A stretch of DNA of 52,068 bases from Sphingomonadales bacterium (GTDB taxonomy: Bacteria > Pseudomonadota > Alphaproteobacteria > Sphingomonadales > Sphingomonadaceae). This document shows, piece after piece, positions 28,553 to 37,140 of the stretch. The notes under the pieces were generated by a model that was given only the letters and a program-made list of their open reading frames with translations, ran no database searches and was not told the DNA's origin. The stretch lies in contig JAQGKX010000020.1 of the NCBI GenBank assembly GCA_028289885.1, forward strand, positions 1 to 52,068, given 5' to 3'. The translations under genes were made by a program, and so were the position numbers. Position 1 is the stretch's first letter, and each line of letters starts with the position of its first letter.

Positions 28553-29926
28553 ATGCTGGGATTACAGACTTGGGACCGCCGAATGGACACGATGCGCGAC
28601 TTTCCGGAAGATAGAGACGATGCGCCGCGCCATGCGCTCGCGTCTTCGCCTGCCTATGAGCCGAGTTCCACAGGACCCACGATTGAAACGCAAATTGTCA
28701 TCGGCACCGACGAACGCCGCATGCATGTGCGCGCCTATAATCATTGGGCGTCCTTGCTCGATGGGCGCGCTTATCCATCGGTCGAGGATTTGCATCCCGA
28801 GGACGGGCAGGATTTCGCACCGCACAGCGTCCTGCTCGATTTCACTGCGGGATCGACATCGCCCTCGATTTCATGGCTTGGCCAGAAATTGCGGACCGAA
28901 TGTGATGTGCCGGGCGAAGTTGATTCGATCGCGGACGTGCCACCACGATCGCTCCTCTCGCGGCTGACCGACCATTATCTCCAGATCATCGCCAACCGTG
29001 CGCCTGTCGGTTTTGAGGCTGAGTTCGTCAATTCGCGCGGGCATAACATCATGTATCGCGGCATATTAATGCCGCTGTCGTCCGATGACGACACAATCGA
29101 TTTTATCTACGGCGTGATCAACTGGAAGGAAATCGCACAGCCATTGCAGGCCGAAGCGCTGGAGACCGAGATCGCGGCGGCATTGGCGACTCATCCTCAG
29201 CGTCCCGCCATGCCGGTCTGGGCCGATGGTCCCAGCGCGTGGGCGGAACCCGAAGTCCGCGAAAGTGCGCCCCGGCGACCGGAAATCCTGGCGCCTGATT
29301 TCGGACAGGACGACGAGGAGGATCTGCCTTCTGCTCCGGAAGATGCCGGGCTGGCTGACTGGCTGGCCGCGGCGCGCGCCAGTGCCGATGCGGTACGCCA
29401 TGCCGACAGTCGCGGGCGTGCGGCGCTCTATCATGCGCTTGGTCAGGCTTATGACTTTGCCTTGCTCGCCGACGTTCGTGGTGAGGAATATGCGGAATTG
29501 CTTCAAGATACCCAGATCGTGGTGCAGGAACGCGCGCCGATGACCCCGATCGTGAAGCTCGTTTTCGGCGTCGATTACGATAAGACGCGGCTAACCGAAT
29601 TCGCCGCCGCTTTGAGCTATGCCAAGCGTCATGCGCTTCCGGCTGGTGGGATGCGCCACTTTCTCGACCAATATCCGGGTGGGCTAAAGGCCGTCGTCGC
29701 CGCAGAACGGCGCGAGCGTCGCCCTGCGGACAAGCCCGTCAAGGTCGATCTCACGCGTGAGGCTGCCCGTGCGCTCGAGGCGCAGGCGATCCTGACACTC
29801 CCGGGCGACGACGAGTTCATCGTCCTGATCGCCCGGCGCGTCGATGGTGAACGTGTTGCCGTGATTGGCGTCGTCGATGGTGACAAACCGATGCTCGACC
29901 GCGCGTTGAAGGCGATCACGCACTAG
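28553..29926 (+). CDS. PAS-type (PAS_5-like) protein with uncharacterised C-terminal domain
   Basis: A 457-residue cytoplasmic protein. The ATG at 28553 has GGAG six bases upstream, better than an in-frame start at 28499. After an acidic lead, residues about 60-195 look like the alphaproteobacterial PAS_5 type domain (RMHVRAYNHWASLLDGRAYP; SLLSRLTDHYLQIIANRAPV; NIMYRGILMPLSSDDDTIDF). A Pro/Glu-rich linker follows. The C-terminal 170 residues are helical, unassigned, and include FALLADVRGEEYAELLQDTQ and PMTPIVKLVFGVDYDKTRLT. There is no kinase, cyclase or DNA-binding motif, so its output is unknown. It stands alone, convergent with the transporter gene. Confidence 0.7.
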   Translation: MLGLQTWDRRMDTMRDFPEDRDDAPRHALASSPAYEPSSTGPTIETQIVIGTDERRMHVRAYNHWASLLDGRAYPSVEDLHPEDGQDFAPHSVLLDFTAGSTSPSISWLGQKLRTECDVPGEVDSIADVPPRSLLSRLTDHYLQIIANRAPVGFEAEFVNSRGHNIMYRGILMPLSSDDDTIDFIYGVINWKEIAQPLQAEALETEIAAALATHPQRPAMPVWADGPSAWAEPEVRESAPRRPEILAPDFGQDDEEDLPSAPEDAGLADWLAAARASADAVRHADSRGRAALYHALGQAYDFALLADVRGEEYAELLQDTQIVVQERAPMTPIVKLVFGVDYDKTRLTEFAAALSYAKRHALPAGGMRHFLDQYPGGLKAVVAAERRERRPADKPVKVDLTREAARALEAQAILTLPGDDEFIVLIARRVDGERVAVIGVVDGDKPMLDRALKAITH

Positions 29927-29929
29927 GTA

Positions 29930-31204
29930 TCAATCCTCGACGATCAGGCTGGTCCGCCTCGTTTCGGGCAGCATCCCGATTGCCACCGTCGCAACCCCGA
30001 TCAACGCGGTGATATACCAGTAGAACCCGCTTTCGGTGCTGACGCTCTTGAACCAGAGCGCGACATATTCCGCTGTCCCCCCGAACGCCGCGTTCCCGAT
30101 GGCATAGGGCAATGCGACGCCGAGCGTCCGGATGTGTGGCGGGAACAGTTCGGCCTTCACCAGCGCACTGATCGACGTATAGGCACCCAGCAACGTCAAT
30201 GGGATCAGGGTCAGCCCGAAGGCGGCGATCGGGCTTGTCGCGGTGCCCAGAGCCGTAAAGACCGGCACCGACACGACCATGCCACCGATGCCGAACAACA
30301 GCAGTTGCGGCCTGCGTCCGAAGCGGTCGGCGATCAGGCCCCACACCGGCTGGAGCAGCATGAACACGATCAAGGCCGCCGTCATGATCTCGGTCGCGGT
30401 TTGTTTCGAAAAGCCGCTGGTGTTGACGAGGAATTTCTGAAGGTAGGTGGTATAGGCATAGAATGCGGCCGATCCACCCGCAGTGATCCCCGCGACGATC
30501 AGGAATTCGCGGCGGTGGTGGTGCCACAAATTGCTGAACGACGATTTGGGACGATCCATCGATTGCGCCTCGAACGCGGCGGTTTCCGCCAGCCCGCGCC
30601 GCAGGACGTAGACGGCGATGGCAAGGATGGACCCGATGAGAAAGGGTATCCGCCAGCCCCATGATTCGAGCTGGGCCTCGGTCAGGACTCCCTGCAGGAC
30701 AAGCAGCACCGCAAGTGCGCTTAATTGCCCACCAACAAGCGTGACATATTGGAAACTGGACCAGAAACCGCGACGTTCCCGGGTCGCCATCTCGGAAAGA
30801 TAGGTCGCGCTGGCGCCATATTCGCCGCCGACGGACAGTCCCTGCATCATCCTGGCCAGGACAAGCAGGACAGGCGCCGCGACGCCTGCGCGTGCATAGG
30901 TCGGGCACAGCGCGATGATTAACGATCCGCCGCCCATCAGCGCTACCGAAAGCGCCAGCCCTGCCTTGCGACCATGGCGATCGCCATAGACTCCCATGAT
31001 CCACGATCCGACCGGGCGCATCAGGAATCCCACCGCGAAAATAGCCGCGGCGCTCAGCAATTGTGCGGTCGGATCAGCCTTTGGAAAAAAAGACGGAGCA
31101 AAATAGATCGTCAGCACCGAATAGGTGTAGAAATCATACCATTCGACCAGATTGCCCGCCGAGCCTCCGACAATCGATTTCAGTCTTTGAGAGTTGATCG
31201 ACAT
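29930..31204 (-). CDS. MFS transporter, metabolite:H+ symporter (KgtP/ProP-like) type
   Basis: A 424-residue major-facilitator protein with 12 hydrophobic segments. Typical features of the MHS group are the N-terminal GGSAGNLVEWYDFYTYSVLT, the loop 2-3 motif GVYGDRHGRKAGLALS, and RMMQGLSVGGEYGASATYLS. In the second half, GLIADRFGRRPQLLLFG repeats the motif. Relatives import dicarboxylates (alpha-ketoglutarate, citrate), shikimate or betaine. The sequence is closest in feel to KgtP, but the substrate cannot be assigned. The start is ATG 31204; a 116-base divergent region separates it from a lipoprotein gene. Confidence 0.88.
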   Translation of the reverse strand: MSINSQRLKSIVGGSAGNLVEWYDFYTYSVLTIYFAPSFFPKADPTAQLLSAAAIFAVGFLMRPVGSWIMGVYGDRHGRKAGLALSVALMGGGSLIIALCPTYARAGVAAPVLLVLARMMQGLSVGGEYGASATYLSEMATRERRGFWSSFQYVTLVGGQLSALAVLLVLQGVLTEAQLESWGWRIPFLIGSILAIAVYVLRRGLAETAAFEAQSMDRPKSSFSNLWHHHRREFLIVAGITAGGSAAFYAYTTYLQKFLVNTSGFSKQTATEIMTAALIVFMLLQPVWGLIADRFGRRPQLLLFGIGGMVVSVPVFTALGTATSPIAAFGLTLIPLTLLGAYTSISALVKAELFPPHIRTLGVALPYAIGNAAFGGTAEYVALWFKSVSTESGFYWYITALIGVATVAIGMLPETRRTSLIVED

Positions 31205-31320
31205 CGCTTGGCCTGAATAACGCCGGTAACGGGTAACCGGTGGCTGTTATGCGACAAAGCCCCGACGCGACACAAGCGGCGGCGCTTGGCGGGCGGGAAC
31301 CGCTGGGTTAGGACCGCCCG

Positions 31321-31848
31321 ATGATAGCGTTTCGCAAAGCACTGGCACTTGCGCCGTTCATGATCGCGGGTTGCGTGGGAAAACCCGTTACCCCGCCGTC
31401 GGCCCGGCCGCCCATATACCGGCCCGCGCCGCCTGTCCCCTTGGCCCCCCCGCCAGTGGCCGAATGGGAAAATGGCCTGGTGAGTCCGGGAAGTTGGACC
31501 TATACGAAGGACGCCCGCGGCGGTCTGGCGCTGTTCGGCACGGGAGGCACCGACGCCGCGCTCAGTATCAGGTGCGACGTATCGACTCGGCGCATCTATA
31601 TCTCTCGACCCGGCACCGTTGCGGCCCGAATGACATTGCGCGCAACGACGGGTGCGCGCGCCTATGATGCAAAGCCGACCGGCGGGGCGGTGCCCTATGT
31701 CGCCGCCGAACTGGCGCCAACCGACCCGCAGCTCGATGCGCTGGCGTTCAGTCGCGGCCGGTTTCTCGTTGGAATACCGGGGACGGCCGACATTGTCGTG
31801 CCGAGCTGGCCCGAAGTGGCGCGCGTGATTGAGGATTGCCGGGGCTAA
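31321..31848 (+). CDS. Putative lipoprotein, unknown function
   Basis: A 175-residue protein with a lipoprotein signal: basic start, hydrophobic stretch and lipobox FMIAGC, giving a predicted acylated Cys18. A Pro-rich tether follows (RPPIYRPAPPVPLAPPPVAE), then a globular domain with WTYTKDARGGLALFGTGGTD, ALSIRCDVSTRRIYISRPGT, and a C-terminal VIEDCRG. It contains a few Cys residues that could pair in the periplasm. The globular part resembles small sphingomonad envelope proteins of no known role. It is likely monocistronic; a weak T-rich terminator follows. Confidence 0.75.
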   Translation: MIAFRKALALAPFMIAGCVGKPVTPPSARPPIYRPAPPVPLAPPPVAEWENGLVSPGSWTYTKDARGGLALFGTGGTDAALSIRCDVSTRRIYISRPGTVAARMTLRATTGARAYDAKPTGGAVPYVAAELAPTDPQLDALAFSRGRFLVGIPGTADIVVPSWPEVARVIEDCRG

Positions 31849-31879
31849 AACAACAGATGGGCCGCGCAAAGCCGCGAAC

Positions 31880-31907
31880 CTCGAATTATGACGAGTATTA
31901 TTTTTTT
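31880..31907 (+). terminator. Weak candidate terminator after the lipoprotein gene
   Basis: A short CTCG/CGAG stem with an 8-base loop is followed by TATTA and seven T residues. The stem is only four pairs, so this may be merely a T-rich stretch. Its position just after the lipoprotein stop is the main support. Confidence 0.3.
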
Positions 31908-31924
31908 GCACAAGACTTGATCGC

Positions 31925-31943
31925 TGACTCATGATGACTCATG
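31925..31943. promoter_or_regulatory. Tandem TGACTCATG repeats (possible operator)
   Basis: Two exact copies of TGACTCATG separated by a single A, 59 bases upstream of the small ORF at 32002. The 10-base period would put both copies on one face of the helix, as expected for a dimeric regulator or activator site. No binding protein is suggested by the sequence, and chance remains possible. Confidence 0.35.
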
Positions 31944-32001
31944 TTCCATCTGTGTCCAACGCAGGGCACGGCTTTTCAACATAGCGAAAGGAGGTGATCC
32001 G

Positions 32002-32064
32002 ATGTCTCATGGTTCAGCACAGGGGTCGGGTAGTTTCGTTCGGGGGATGCGCAGCCAGGGTTAA
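32002..32064 (+). CDS. Candidate 20-residue small protein or leader peptide
   Basis: A short ORF (MSHGSAQGSGSFVRGMRSQG) too small for ordinary gene callers. It is preceded one base upstream by AAAGGAGGTGATCC (31987-32000), complementary over 14 bases to the standard 3' end of bacterial 16S rRNA. The match reaches closer to the start codon than a normal Shine-Dalgarno, which is odd. A stable hairpin (GCAGCCAG/CTGGCTGC, 32051-32076) covers the stop codon and a strong terminator follows at 32127. The peptide is Gly/Ser/Arg rich with no membrane segment. It may be a real small protein, a regulatory leader, or part of a non-coding RNA that happens to bind ribosomes. Confidence 0.45.
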   Translation: MSHGSAQGSGSFVRGMRSQG

Positions 32065-32126
32065 TCCACTGGCTGCCCATGGTCTCCCGGGCTTGAGATA
32101 TGTCTCCGGCCGCTGACCATGTTAGG

Positions 32127-32159
32127 GGTTGCCGGGCCTGCGGGTCCGGCAACCTTTTT
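32127..32159 (+). terminator. Strong intrinsic terminator of the small transcription unit
   Basis: GGTTGCCGGGCC pairs with GGTCCGGCAACC across the four-base loop TGCG (12 pairs, one G-T), followed directly by five T residues. The T-run is only on the plus-strand 3' side, so it ends transcripts coming from the 32002 ORF, not from the convergent sugar kinase gene. The 325-base stretch between the lipoprotein stop (31848) and the kinase (32174) thus holds one short terminated transcription unit. Confidence 0.88.
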
Positions 32160-32173
32160 CATTTGTGGGCCGT

Positions 32174-33079
32174 TTACGCGCTGGCCACGGCTGGCAGTCC
32201 CAGCGCGAGCGCGATCGCGCCGAGGACGCCCGCCTGATCACCTAGCGCGGGGGCCACGACATAGTCGCTTCCGTCGAACACGGGCACGGCAACATATCCC
32301 GCAATCCACCGTTTCAGGCTCCGTTGTAATTCCTTGTGAAAGCCCGGTGCCTTTGAAACTCCGCCGCCCACAACGATACGATGCGGCGACAGCGTGAGCA
32401 GGTAATTCGCAAGCGCCTGTCCAAGCGCATCGAAAACGAACAGGCGGCGCGGATCGTCCGGGTCGATATCGCTCAGGGTCGCGCCGAGCCGGGCCTCGAT
32501 TGCGGGGCCGCTCGCCAGACCCTCCACGCAGTCGCCGTGAAAACTGCAAACACCCGCGAATTCGTCGCCCGTGCTGCGCTTTACCCGGATATGGCCGAGT
32601 TCGGTGTGGGCAAAACCATGATGCGGGCGACCATCGATGACTATCCCGCCGCCGATCCCCGTGCCGACCGTGATATAGAGGCCTGTCTGGCAACCGGCCA
32701 ACGCGCCCCATTTATGTTCCGCAAGTGCAGCCGCGTTGACATCAGTATCGAATGCCACCGGTACATTGAGCGCGGAACCGATCGGCGTCGCAACCGGAAT
32801 GTTGGCCCAACCGGCCTTGGGCGTGTCGGTCACGCTTCCCCACGCCGGATCGGCCCGATTCAGGCAAACCGGCCCGAAGGATCCGATTCCGATGGCCGAT
32901 ATTGCCGGTTGTCCGCGAAAAAAGTCGATTATGGCATGCAACGTCTGGTCGGGAGATGTCGTCGGAATTCTGGCAGTCGCATGAAGTGCACCGGGTCCGA
33001 TCCCGCCAAACCCAGTTCCAACAGCAACGTTTATTTTTGTGCCGCCCAGCTCAACCGCACCGATCAGGGGAATCGTCAT
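32174..33079 (-). CDS. ROK-family sugar kinase (fructokinase/glucokinase type)
   Basis: ATP-dependent hexose kinase of the ROK family. The 301-residue protein begins with the phosphate loop GAVELGGTKINVAVGTG at residues 7-23. It has the acidic sugar-binding FDTDVNAAALAEHKWG, the glycine-rich TVGTGIGGGIVIDG, and the ROK zinc signature spread over FAHTELGHIRVKR and CSFHGDCVEGLASGPAIEAR. This form with CxFHxxC is typical of bacterial fructokinases (ScrK/GmuE like), though glucose cannot be excluded. It stands alone, with a 215-base upstream gap to the glycosyltransferase gene in which I see only room for a promoter. Confidence 0.88.
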   Translation of the reverse strand: MTIPLIGAVELGGTKINVAVGTGFGGIGPGALHATARIPTTSPDQTLHAIIDFFRGQPAISAIGIGSFGPVCLNRADPAWGSVTDTPKAGWANIPVATPIGSALNVPVAFDTDVNAAALAEHKWGALAGCQTGLYITVGTGIGGGIVIDGRPHHGFAHTELGHIRVKRSTGDEFAGVCSFHGDCVEGLASGPAIEARLGATLSDIDPDDPRRLFVFDALGQALANYLLTLSPHRIVVGGGVSKAPGFHKELQRSLKRWIAGYVAVPVFDGSDYVVAPALGDQAGVLGAIALALGLPAVASA

Positions 33080-33294
33080 GCTTCGATGTTTGACGCCTTG
33101 CTTCCCTGCGGTCCAGTCTCAGGAGTGTCGCGTTGCCCACATCAGGAAACGCCCGGCTATGCTCGCGCATTGGCAGTGACGAGTCCCGTATTTTCGAAAC
33201 GAGAACTGTGCGGGCATTTTCCGAATGCGTTCGCCGCCGGGAACCACTTCGCGCGCCACCAATACGGTCATCCGAACCCCCGTTCAGTGAAATG

Positions 33295-34470
33295 CTATGC
33301 GACCCGCCGATTCGGGCCAACAAGTGCATCATAGTAACCGAATAGGTCGGAAAAATGACTATCCATTGTACGGACATAACCGGAATTCTCGGCAGCCTTT
33401 CGTCGAACAGCCAGCATATCCGAAGTCAGGAACGCGCCGATGGCATCTGCCGCCGACGATGAATCTCCGGACACATAAGTCCACCCGCCCGATTCCCGCG
33501 CCTGATCCGCCGCGCCGCCGCCATCGGGAGCGATGAGCGGGAGGCCGGACGCCCGGGCTTCGCTGGCGACCATGCAGAATGTCTCTGCCTCGCAACCATG
33601 GATCAGGGCGTCACCGCTCGCGAACAGGCGGGCAAGTTCCATGCGATCGCCAATCGACGAGGCAAGGTGGATATGCGGATTATCGGCGGCCGCGCGCACG
33701 ACTTTTGCCCGCTCGCGACCGTCGCCGACCAGCACCAGCCCGACAGGCGCGCTTCCTCCCGCCGCCGTCACCGCCTCGATTACCATGGGCCAGCGCTTTT
33801 CGGGCGCGTGTCGACCGGCAGCGATCAATAGCGTCGCTGTCTGGGGAAGTGCGCACCGTTCGAGCAAGCGCGCGCGCAACCCCTCGTCACGCAATGTCGG
33901 TGAAAATACGCTGTCGGCCACGCCCATCGGATTCGTGACGACATTGGTCATGCCGCCCTCCGCCAGACGATCGGACAAGCTCTGCCCAGCCGTGATCGTC
34001 GCGACGAATTGGGCGTCCAGCCGAACCAGATGCCGCCAGAACCAGCCGAATTTTCGATCGATCGTGTCGCGCGAGGCGACTTTGCCGAACCACCGATACG
34101 CATAGGCCGACAGGGGATCCGCATGCATGATCAGCACCCGGGGTGCGGCCCCTGCCCACTCACCGACCAGTCGCGCACTGCGCCATGGCGAGGATGCCTC
34201 GACGATGTCGGGATCAAGTGTGTCGAGCGTCGCGTGCAGCGCCGTTTCGTCGCGGAAATAATGGTATTTCCGGTCCAGCGGGAAACGTGGTTGCTCCAGA
34301 TACATGATCCGCGCGCCCGGCCCGCGTTCTTCCACGCGCGTGGTCTCACCCGGCGCGATGACGATGATTTCGTGCCCTGCCGCCGGCCCCGCCGCCAGCT
34401 TGCGATCGATATAGGTTTTTACGCCACCCCCGTCCGGCGAGTAAAATGCGCAGACATCGACGATGCGCAT
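33295..34470 (-). CDS. GT4-type glycosyltransferase (last gene of glycan operon)
   Basis: A 391-residue GT-B glycosyltransferase. The ATG at 34470 (MRIVDVCAFYSPDGGGVKTY) is the family start; upstream in-frame sequence lies in the DUF2141 gene. The N-terminal Rossmann half has the SPDGGGVKTYIDR acceptor loop. The C-terminal half has LIAAGRHAPEKRWPMVIEA and the EX7E motif in HGCEAETFCMVASEARASGL. It probably transfers a sugar from a nucleotide donor on the cytoplasmic face of the membrane. It is separated from the DUF2141 stop by four bases and is the promoter-distal gene of a five-gene operon. Confidence 0.88.
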   Translation of the reverse strand: MRIVDVCAFYSPDGGGVKTYIDRKLAAGPAAGHEIIVIAPGETTRVEERGPGARIMYLEQPRFPLDRKYHYFRDETALHATLDTLDPDIVEASSPWRSARLVGEWAGAAPRVLIMHADPLSAYAYRWFGKVASRDTIDRKFGWFWRHLVRLDAQFVATITAGQSLSDRLAEGGMTNVVTNPMGVADSVFSPTLRDEGLRARLLERCALPQTATLLIAAGRHAPEKRWPMVIEAVTAAGGSAPVGLVLVGDGRERAKVVRAAADNPHIHLASSIGDRMELARLFASGDALIHGCEAETFCMVASEARASGLPLIAPDGGGAADQARESGGWTYVSGDSSSAADAIGAFLTSDMLAVRRKAAENSGYVRTMDSHFSDLFGYYDALVGPNRRVA

Positions 34471-34474
34471 GGCT

Positions 34475-35005
34475 TTAGCGGATCGGACCGAACGACAGCA
34501 GCCCACGGCGATAGAGCAAGCGGATCGTGACCGGCGTCGGACCGTTGCCGACAACGGCGCGCCCCATTGCGATGCGGGGTTTGGATGGACCCAGACTTGC
34601 CGGATTACTCGGGAACCCGACTCCATCGACCGAAAGCCCCAGCTTGCGATTGCCGTCGCGGTCGTGGAGCAGCGACAATCCAAATGCGCCTGCGTGCGGC
34701 GCCCGGATGCACATCTGTACCGGTCCCGTCGGCGGTACGGGAATTTCGACACGGCGAAATGGCTTGCCCTCATTGATCAGGATCGCGTCGTCGTTGAGAA
34801 AGTCTTCGTCGGTGGCCGGGTAAAGCTCGACCTTCATCAGGCCCCTGCGATCCTTTAACCCAATGATCGTCAACAGGAACGCAGGCCCGCTTTCGTTCGG
34901 ACGGCAATGTCCCTCTGCCGTACCCAGGATCGGCGACGGCGAAACCTCTGCGTTGGCCGTCGCCGGGACGGCCAACAATAACAGGGATAGTGCGGCTATC
35001 TTCAC
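34475..35005 (-). CDS. Secreted DUF2141 protein
   Basis: A 176-residue protein with a Sec signal peptide (MKIAALSLLLLAVPATANAE, cleavage likely after ANA), so periplasmic or exported. The DUF2141 pattern is clear: LMKVELYPATDEDFLNDD, a Pro-Pro turn, and AFGLSLLHDRDGNRKLGLSV where the Asp/Asn pattern looks like a calcium-type turn. The molecular role of the family is unknown. The GTG start overlaps the upstream membrane-protein stop (GTGA), which ties it to the glycosyltransferase operon. Confidence 0.82.
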   Translation of the reverse strand: MKIAALSLLLLAVPATANAEVSPSPILGTAEGHCRPNESGPAFLLTIIGLKDRRGLMKVELYPATDEDFLNDDAILINEGKPFRRVEIPVPPTGPVQMCIRAPHAGAFGLSLLHDRDGNRKLGLSVDGVGFPSNPASLGPSKPRIAMGRAVVGNGPTPVTIRLLYRRGLLSFGPIR

Positions 35006-35952
35006 TTCTTGACCTTCATGTTCACGAAATACCCGACGCCGAGCACGCCACCGAAAAACACGTGCGCGGCAAACTGAATGGCTGCCCAGAAGGTGATCAG
35101 TGCAGCAATCTCCAGATCATGCCCGACGGTAAGAACGGCAATCCCGGCAAAAACGATATCCTTTTGCGAAACGAACGGCAGGCGAGAAATAATCAGGCGT
35201 ATTGTCGCCAATATGATCCACTCGCTGAACGCCACCTGAGGAAGCGCAAGGCTCCAGGCCAGCGCAGACAGGCCCGTTGTCGCCGCGACCCGCGTAATTT
35301 GCAGCCCGCCCACGACCGTCAATTGCATCTTGGTCAGGCTGAACAGCCGGTTGCCAACTATGATCGCCAGCGTCGGTATGCCGACCACCATGAAGATCGA
35401 CACCCACAGCATCTTTTCGGACACGCGGAGCGCTTCGCTGATGATGTGAAACTGGAGCTGCTGGACGAGGGGATAGGCAAACCCCATCATCACCAGCGTC
35501 GCGATATTACCTGCAAGCGCCGACAATATGGCCGTGTCCTTGACCGCCCCGAAGGGCGACGCGACCATCTTCATCTTCCGGCGCGCCCAGCCGTAGAAAT
35601 AAACCTCTCCGACATAGCCGAACAGCAGGTCGTTACTGACCAGTTTGCGGAGTAGCGCAACGAAGGCGGAGGCAGGAACGCCCCACAAATAGCGAAAAAT
35701 CGCCCAATCGAGCGCGACGGGGGTTAAATAATATACGCCGAACACAGCCCAGAATGCGATCGATGTAGGCACGGCGGCGCGTATATCGTGCCAGCGCAGG
35801 TCGCGCAGCGCGAACAGCACCGCGATCAGAATGGCCATGGATATGGCTGGCGTCAGCCAACGGACGACGACGTTTGCACGGGTGTTCAAAGGCGCAGGGT
35901 CGGCAGGCCAATCGGATGATGGCAGCGAAACGGGGGGATCGGAAGCGTTCAC
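35002..35952 (-). CDS. Polytopic membrane protein, possibly LPG-synthase-TM/flippase-like
   Basis: A membrane protein with about eight hydrophobic segments (SMAILIAVLFALRDLRW; AFWAVFGVYYLTPVALDWAI; ILSALAGNIATLVMMGFAYP; AALITFWAAIQFAAHVFFGG). Overall layout recalls the lysylphosphatidylglycerol-synthase transmembrane (UPF0104) group often found with glycosyltransferases, but I see no decisive motif. The start is uncertain: GTG at 35952 is the first reasonable in-frame initiator after the upstream glycosyltransferase stop at 36002, giving 316 residues; later in-frame starts would shorten the N-terminus. It is translationally coupled to the DUF2141 gene. It may flip or modify the product of the two glycosyltransferases. 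Confidence 0.65.
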   Translation of the reverse strand: MNASDPPVSLPSSDWPADPAPLNTRANVVVRWLTPAISMAILIAVLFALRDLRWHDIRAAVPTSIAFWAVFGVYYLTPVALDWAIFRYLWGVPASAFVALLRKLVSNDLLFGYVGEVYFYGWARRKMKMVASPFGAVKDTAILSALAGNIATLVMMGFAYPLVQQLQFHIISEALRVSEKMLWVSIFMVVGIPTLAIIVGNRLFSLTKMQLTVVGGLQITRVAATTGLSALAWSLALPQVAFSEWIILATIRLIISRLPFVSQKDIVFAGIAVLTVGHDLEIAALITFWAAIQFAAHVFFGGVLGVGYFVNMKVKK

Positions 35953-36001
35953 GGTCGCGAATACATATCTGCTGGTTTCGTCCGATTGGATGGGCAGCGC
36001 A

Positions 36002-37138
36002 TTAGCGACCTTTTCCGGCTGGCGTAAGCGAAGATAGCTGACCGACGCTCTCGGCGAAAATGGCGAGATAATGCGAGGCGGCCCGTTCAACGGTAAATCG
36101 TTCGGCCTGCGACCGCATCGCATCGATATCCAGCCGCATTGTCCGGCAACTATCGAGCGCCCGGGCAAAACCGTTCACATCCTTTGGGGCGCAGATCATC
36201 CCGAAACGTCCGTCTGCCAGCATGTCGCCCATGCTGACGCTTGAGTCTGTGGCAGCGATAGCCAGTCCGGCCGCAAGGGCTTCTGCGATAACGGCAGGCA
36301 CACCTTCATAGTCGGACGACAGGGCGAATATGTCGGCTTCGGCAAACCAGGGTGCGAGATCCGCGACATGCCCGGCAAAATCTACCCGATCATCGATCCC
36401 GAGGGCCTCGGCCAATCGTTCGAGTGTTCCTCGCTCCGGACCTTCGCCGAGCACGACCAGCCTGTCATCGTCGCGCGCGATCATTGCAAAAGCACGCAAC
36501 AACAGTGAAAAATTCTTCTGGGGTACGAGCCTCCCGGCGGCAACGAAGCGCGAACGCGCCCCGCCTTTGATGCGAGCCCCCGCAAATCGATCGATGTCGG
36601 TCATCGAAAGTGCCGGATCGTCCACGATCCACACTTTGCTCGGGTCGATGCCCATTGCCGCCGCGATCTCGGCACGCATTGGCGGTGCCATGCCCACGAA
36701 GCGATTGATATAACGCGCCTGAATCCGCAACCAGCGGTGATATATCCACCGTATCGGCTGTGGAAAATCATTGCGAGCGAGGTCGTTGCTGATCTTGGCC
36801 ACGATTGGTGGGCATGCGCGACCCATCATCACCCTCATCATCACCGAGACGATGGTATAGCTGTTCCCTGCGCAAAACAGCACGTCGGGGCGTTCGCGGC
36901 GAATGACGCCCGGCAGGCGCAGGATCATCCACAGTGTTTCCCAGGCCGCAGTCGGCACCCGTCCGTCGGACAACACCCGATAAGGCAAAGCATCGGCTTC
37001 GCACTTCATTGCTCCATTGAGGCGGCCGAGCACGAGGCTCACGTCGGTGCCGCTCGCAATCCATGCCTTGCAAAGTCGCAGTGCTACCCGCTCCACGCCG
37101 CCGGGTTCGAAACTGTGCAGGAACACGAGCACACGCAT
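36002..37138 (-). CDS. GT4-type glycosyltransferase (second gene of glycan operon)
   Basis: A 378-residue GT-B enzyme beginning MRVLVFLHSFEPGGVERVAL, the GGxE acceptor loop of family 4. The donor-binding half has FVAAGRLVPQKNFSLLLRAF, VVLGEGPERGTLERLA, and the EX7E motif in SSDYEGVPAVIAEALAAGLA. The ATG at 37138 follows the DUF2334 stop by two bases. Together with the other GT4 gene it implies at least two successive sugar additions. The donor sugar cannot be read from sequence. Confidence 0.9.
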   Translation of the reverse strand: MRVLVFLHSFEPGGVERVALRLCKAWIASGTDVSLVLGRLNGAMKCEADALPYRVLSDGRVPTAAWETLWMILRLPGVIRRERPDVLFCAGNSYTIVSVMMRVMMGRACPPIVAKISNDLARNDFPQPIRWIYHRWLRIQARYINRFVGMAPPMRAEIAAAMGIDPSKVWIVDDPALSMTDIDRFAGARIKGGARSRFVAAGRLVPQKNFSLLLRAFAMIARDDDRLVVLGEGPERGTLERLAEALGIDDRVDFAGHVADLAPWFAEADIFALSSDYEGVPAVIAEALAAGLAIAATDSSVSMGDMLADGRFGMICAPKDVNGFARALDSCRTMRLDIDAMRSQAERFTVERAASHYLAIFAESVGQLSSLTPAGKGR

Positions 37139-37140
37139 GT

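Noticed and set aside
32127-32154. The strong hairpin as terminator of the convergent sugar kinase gene
   Set aside because: On the minus strand it is not followed by T residues; the T-run exists only on the plus-strand side.
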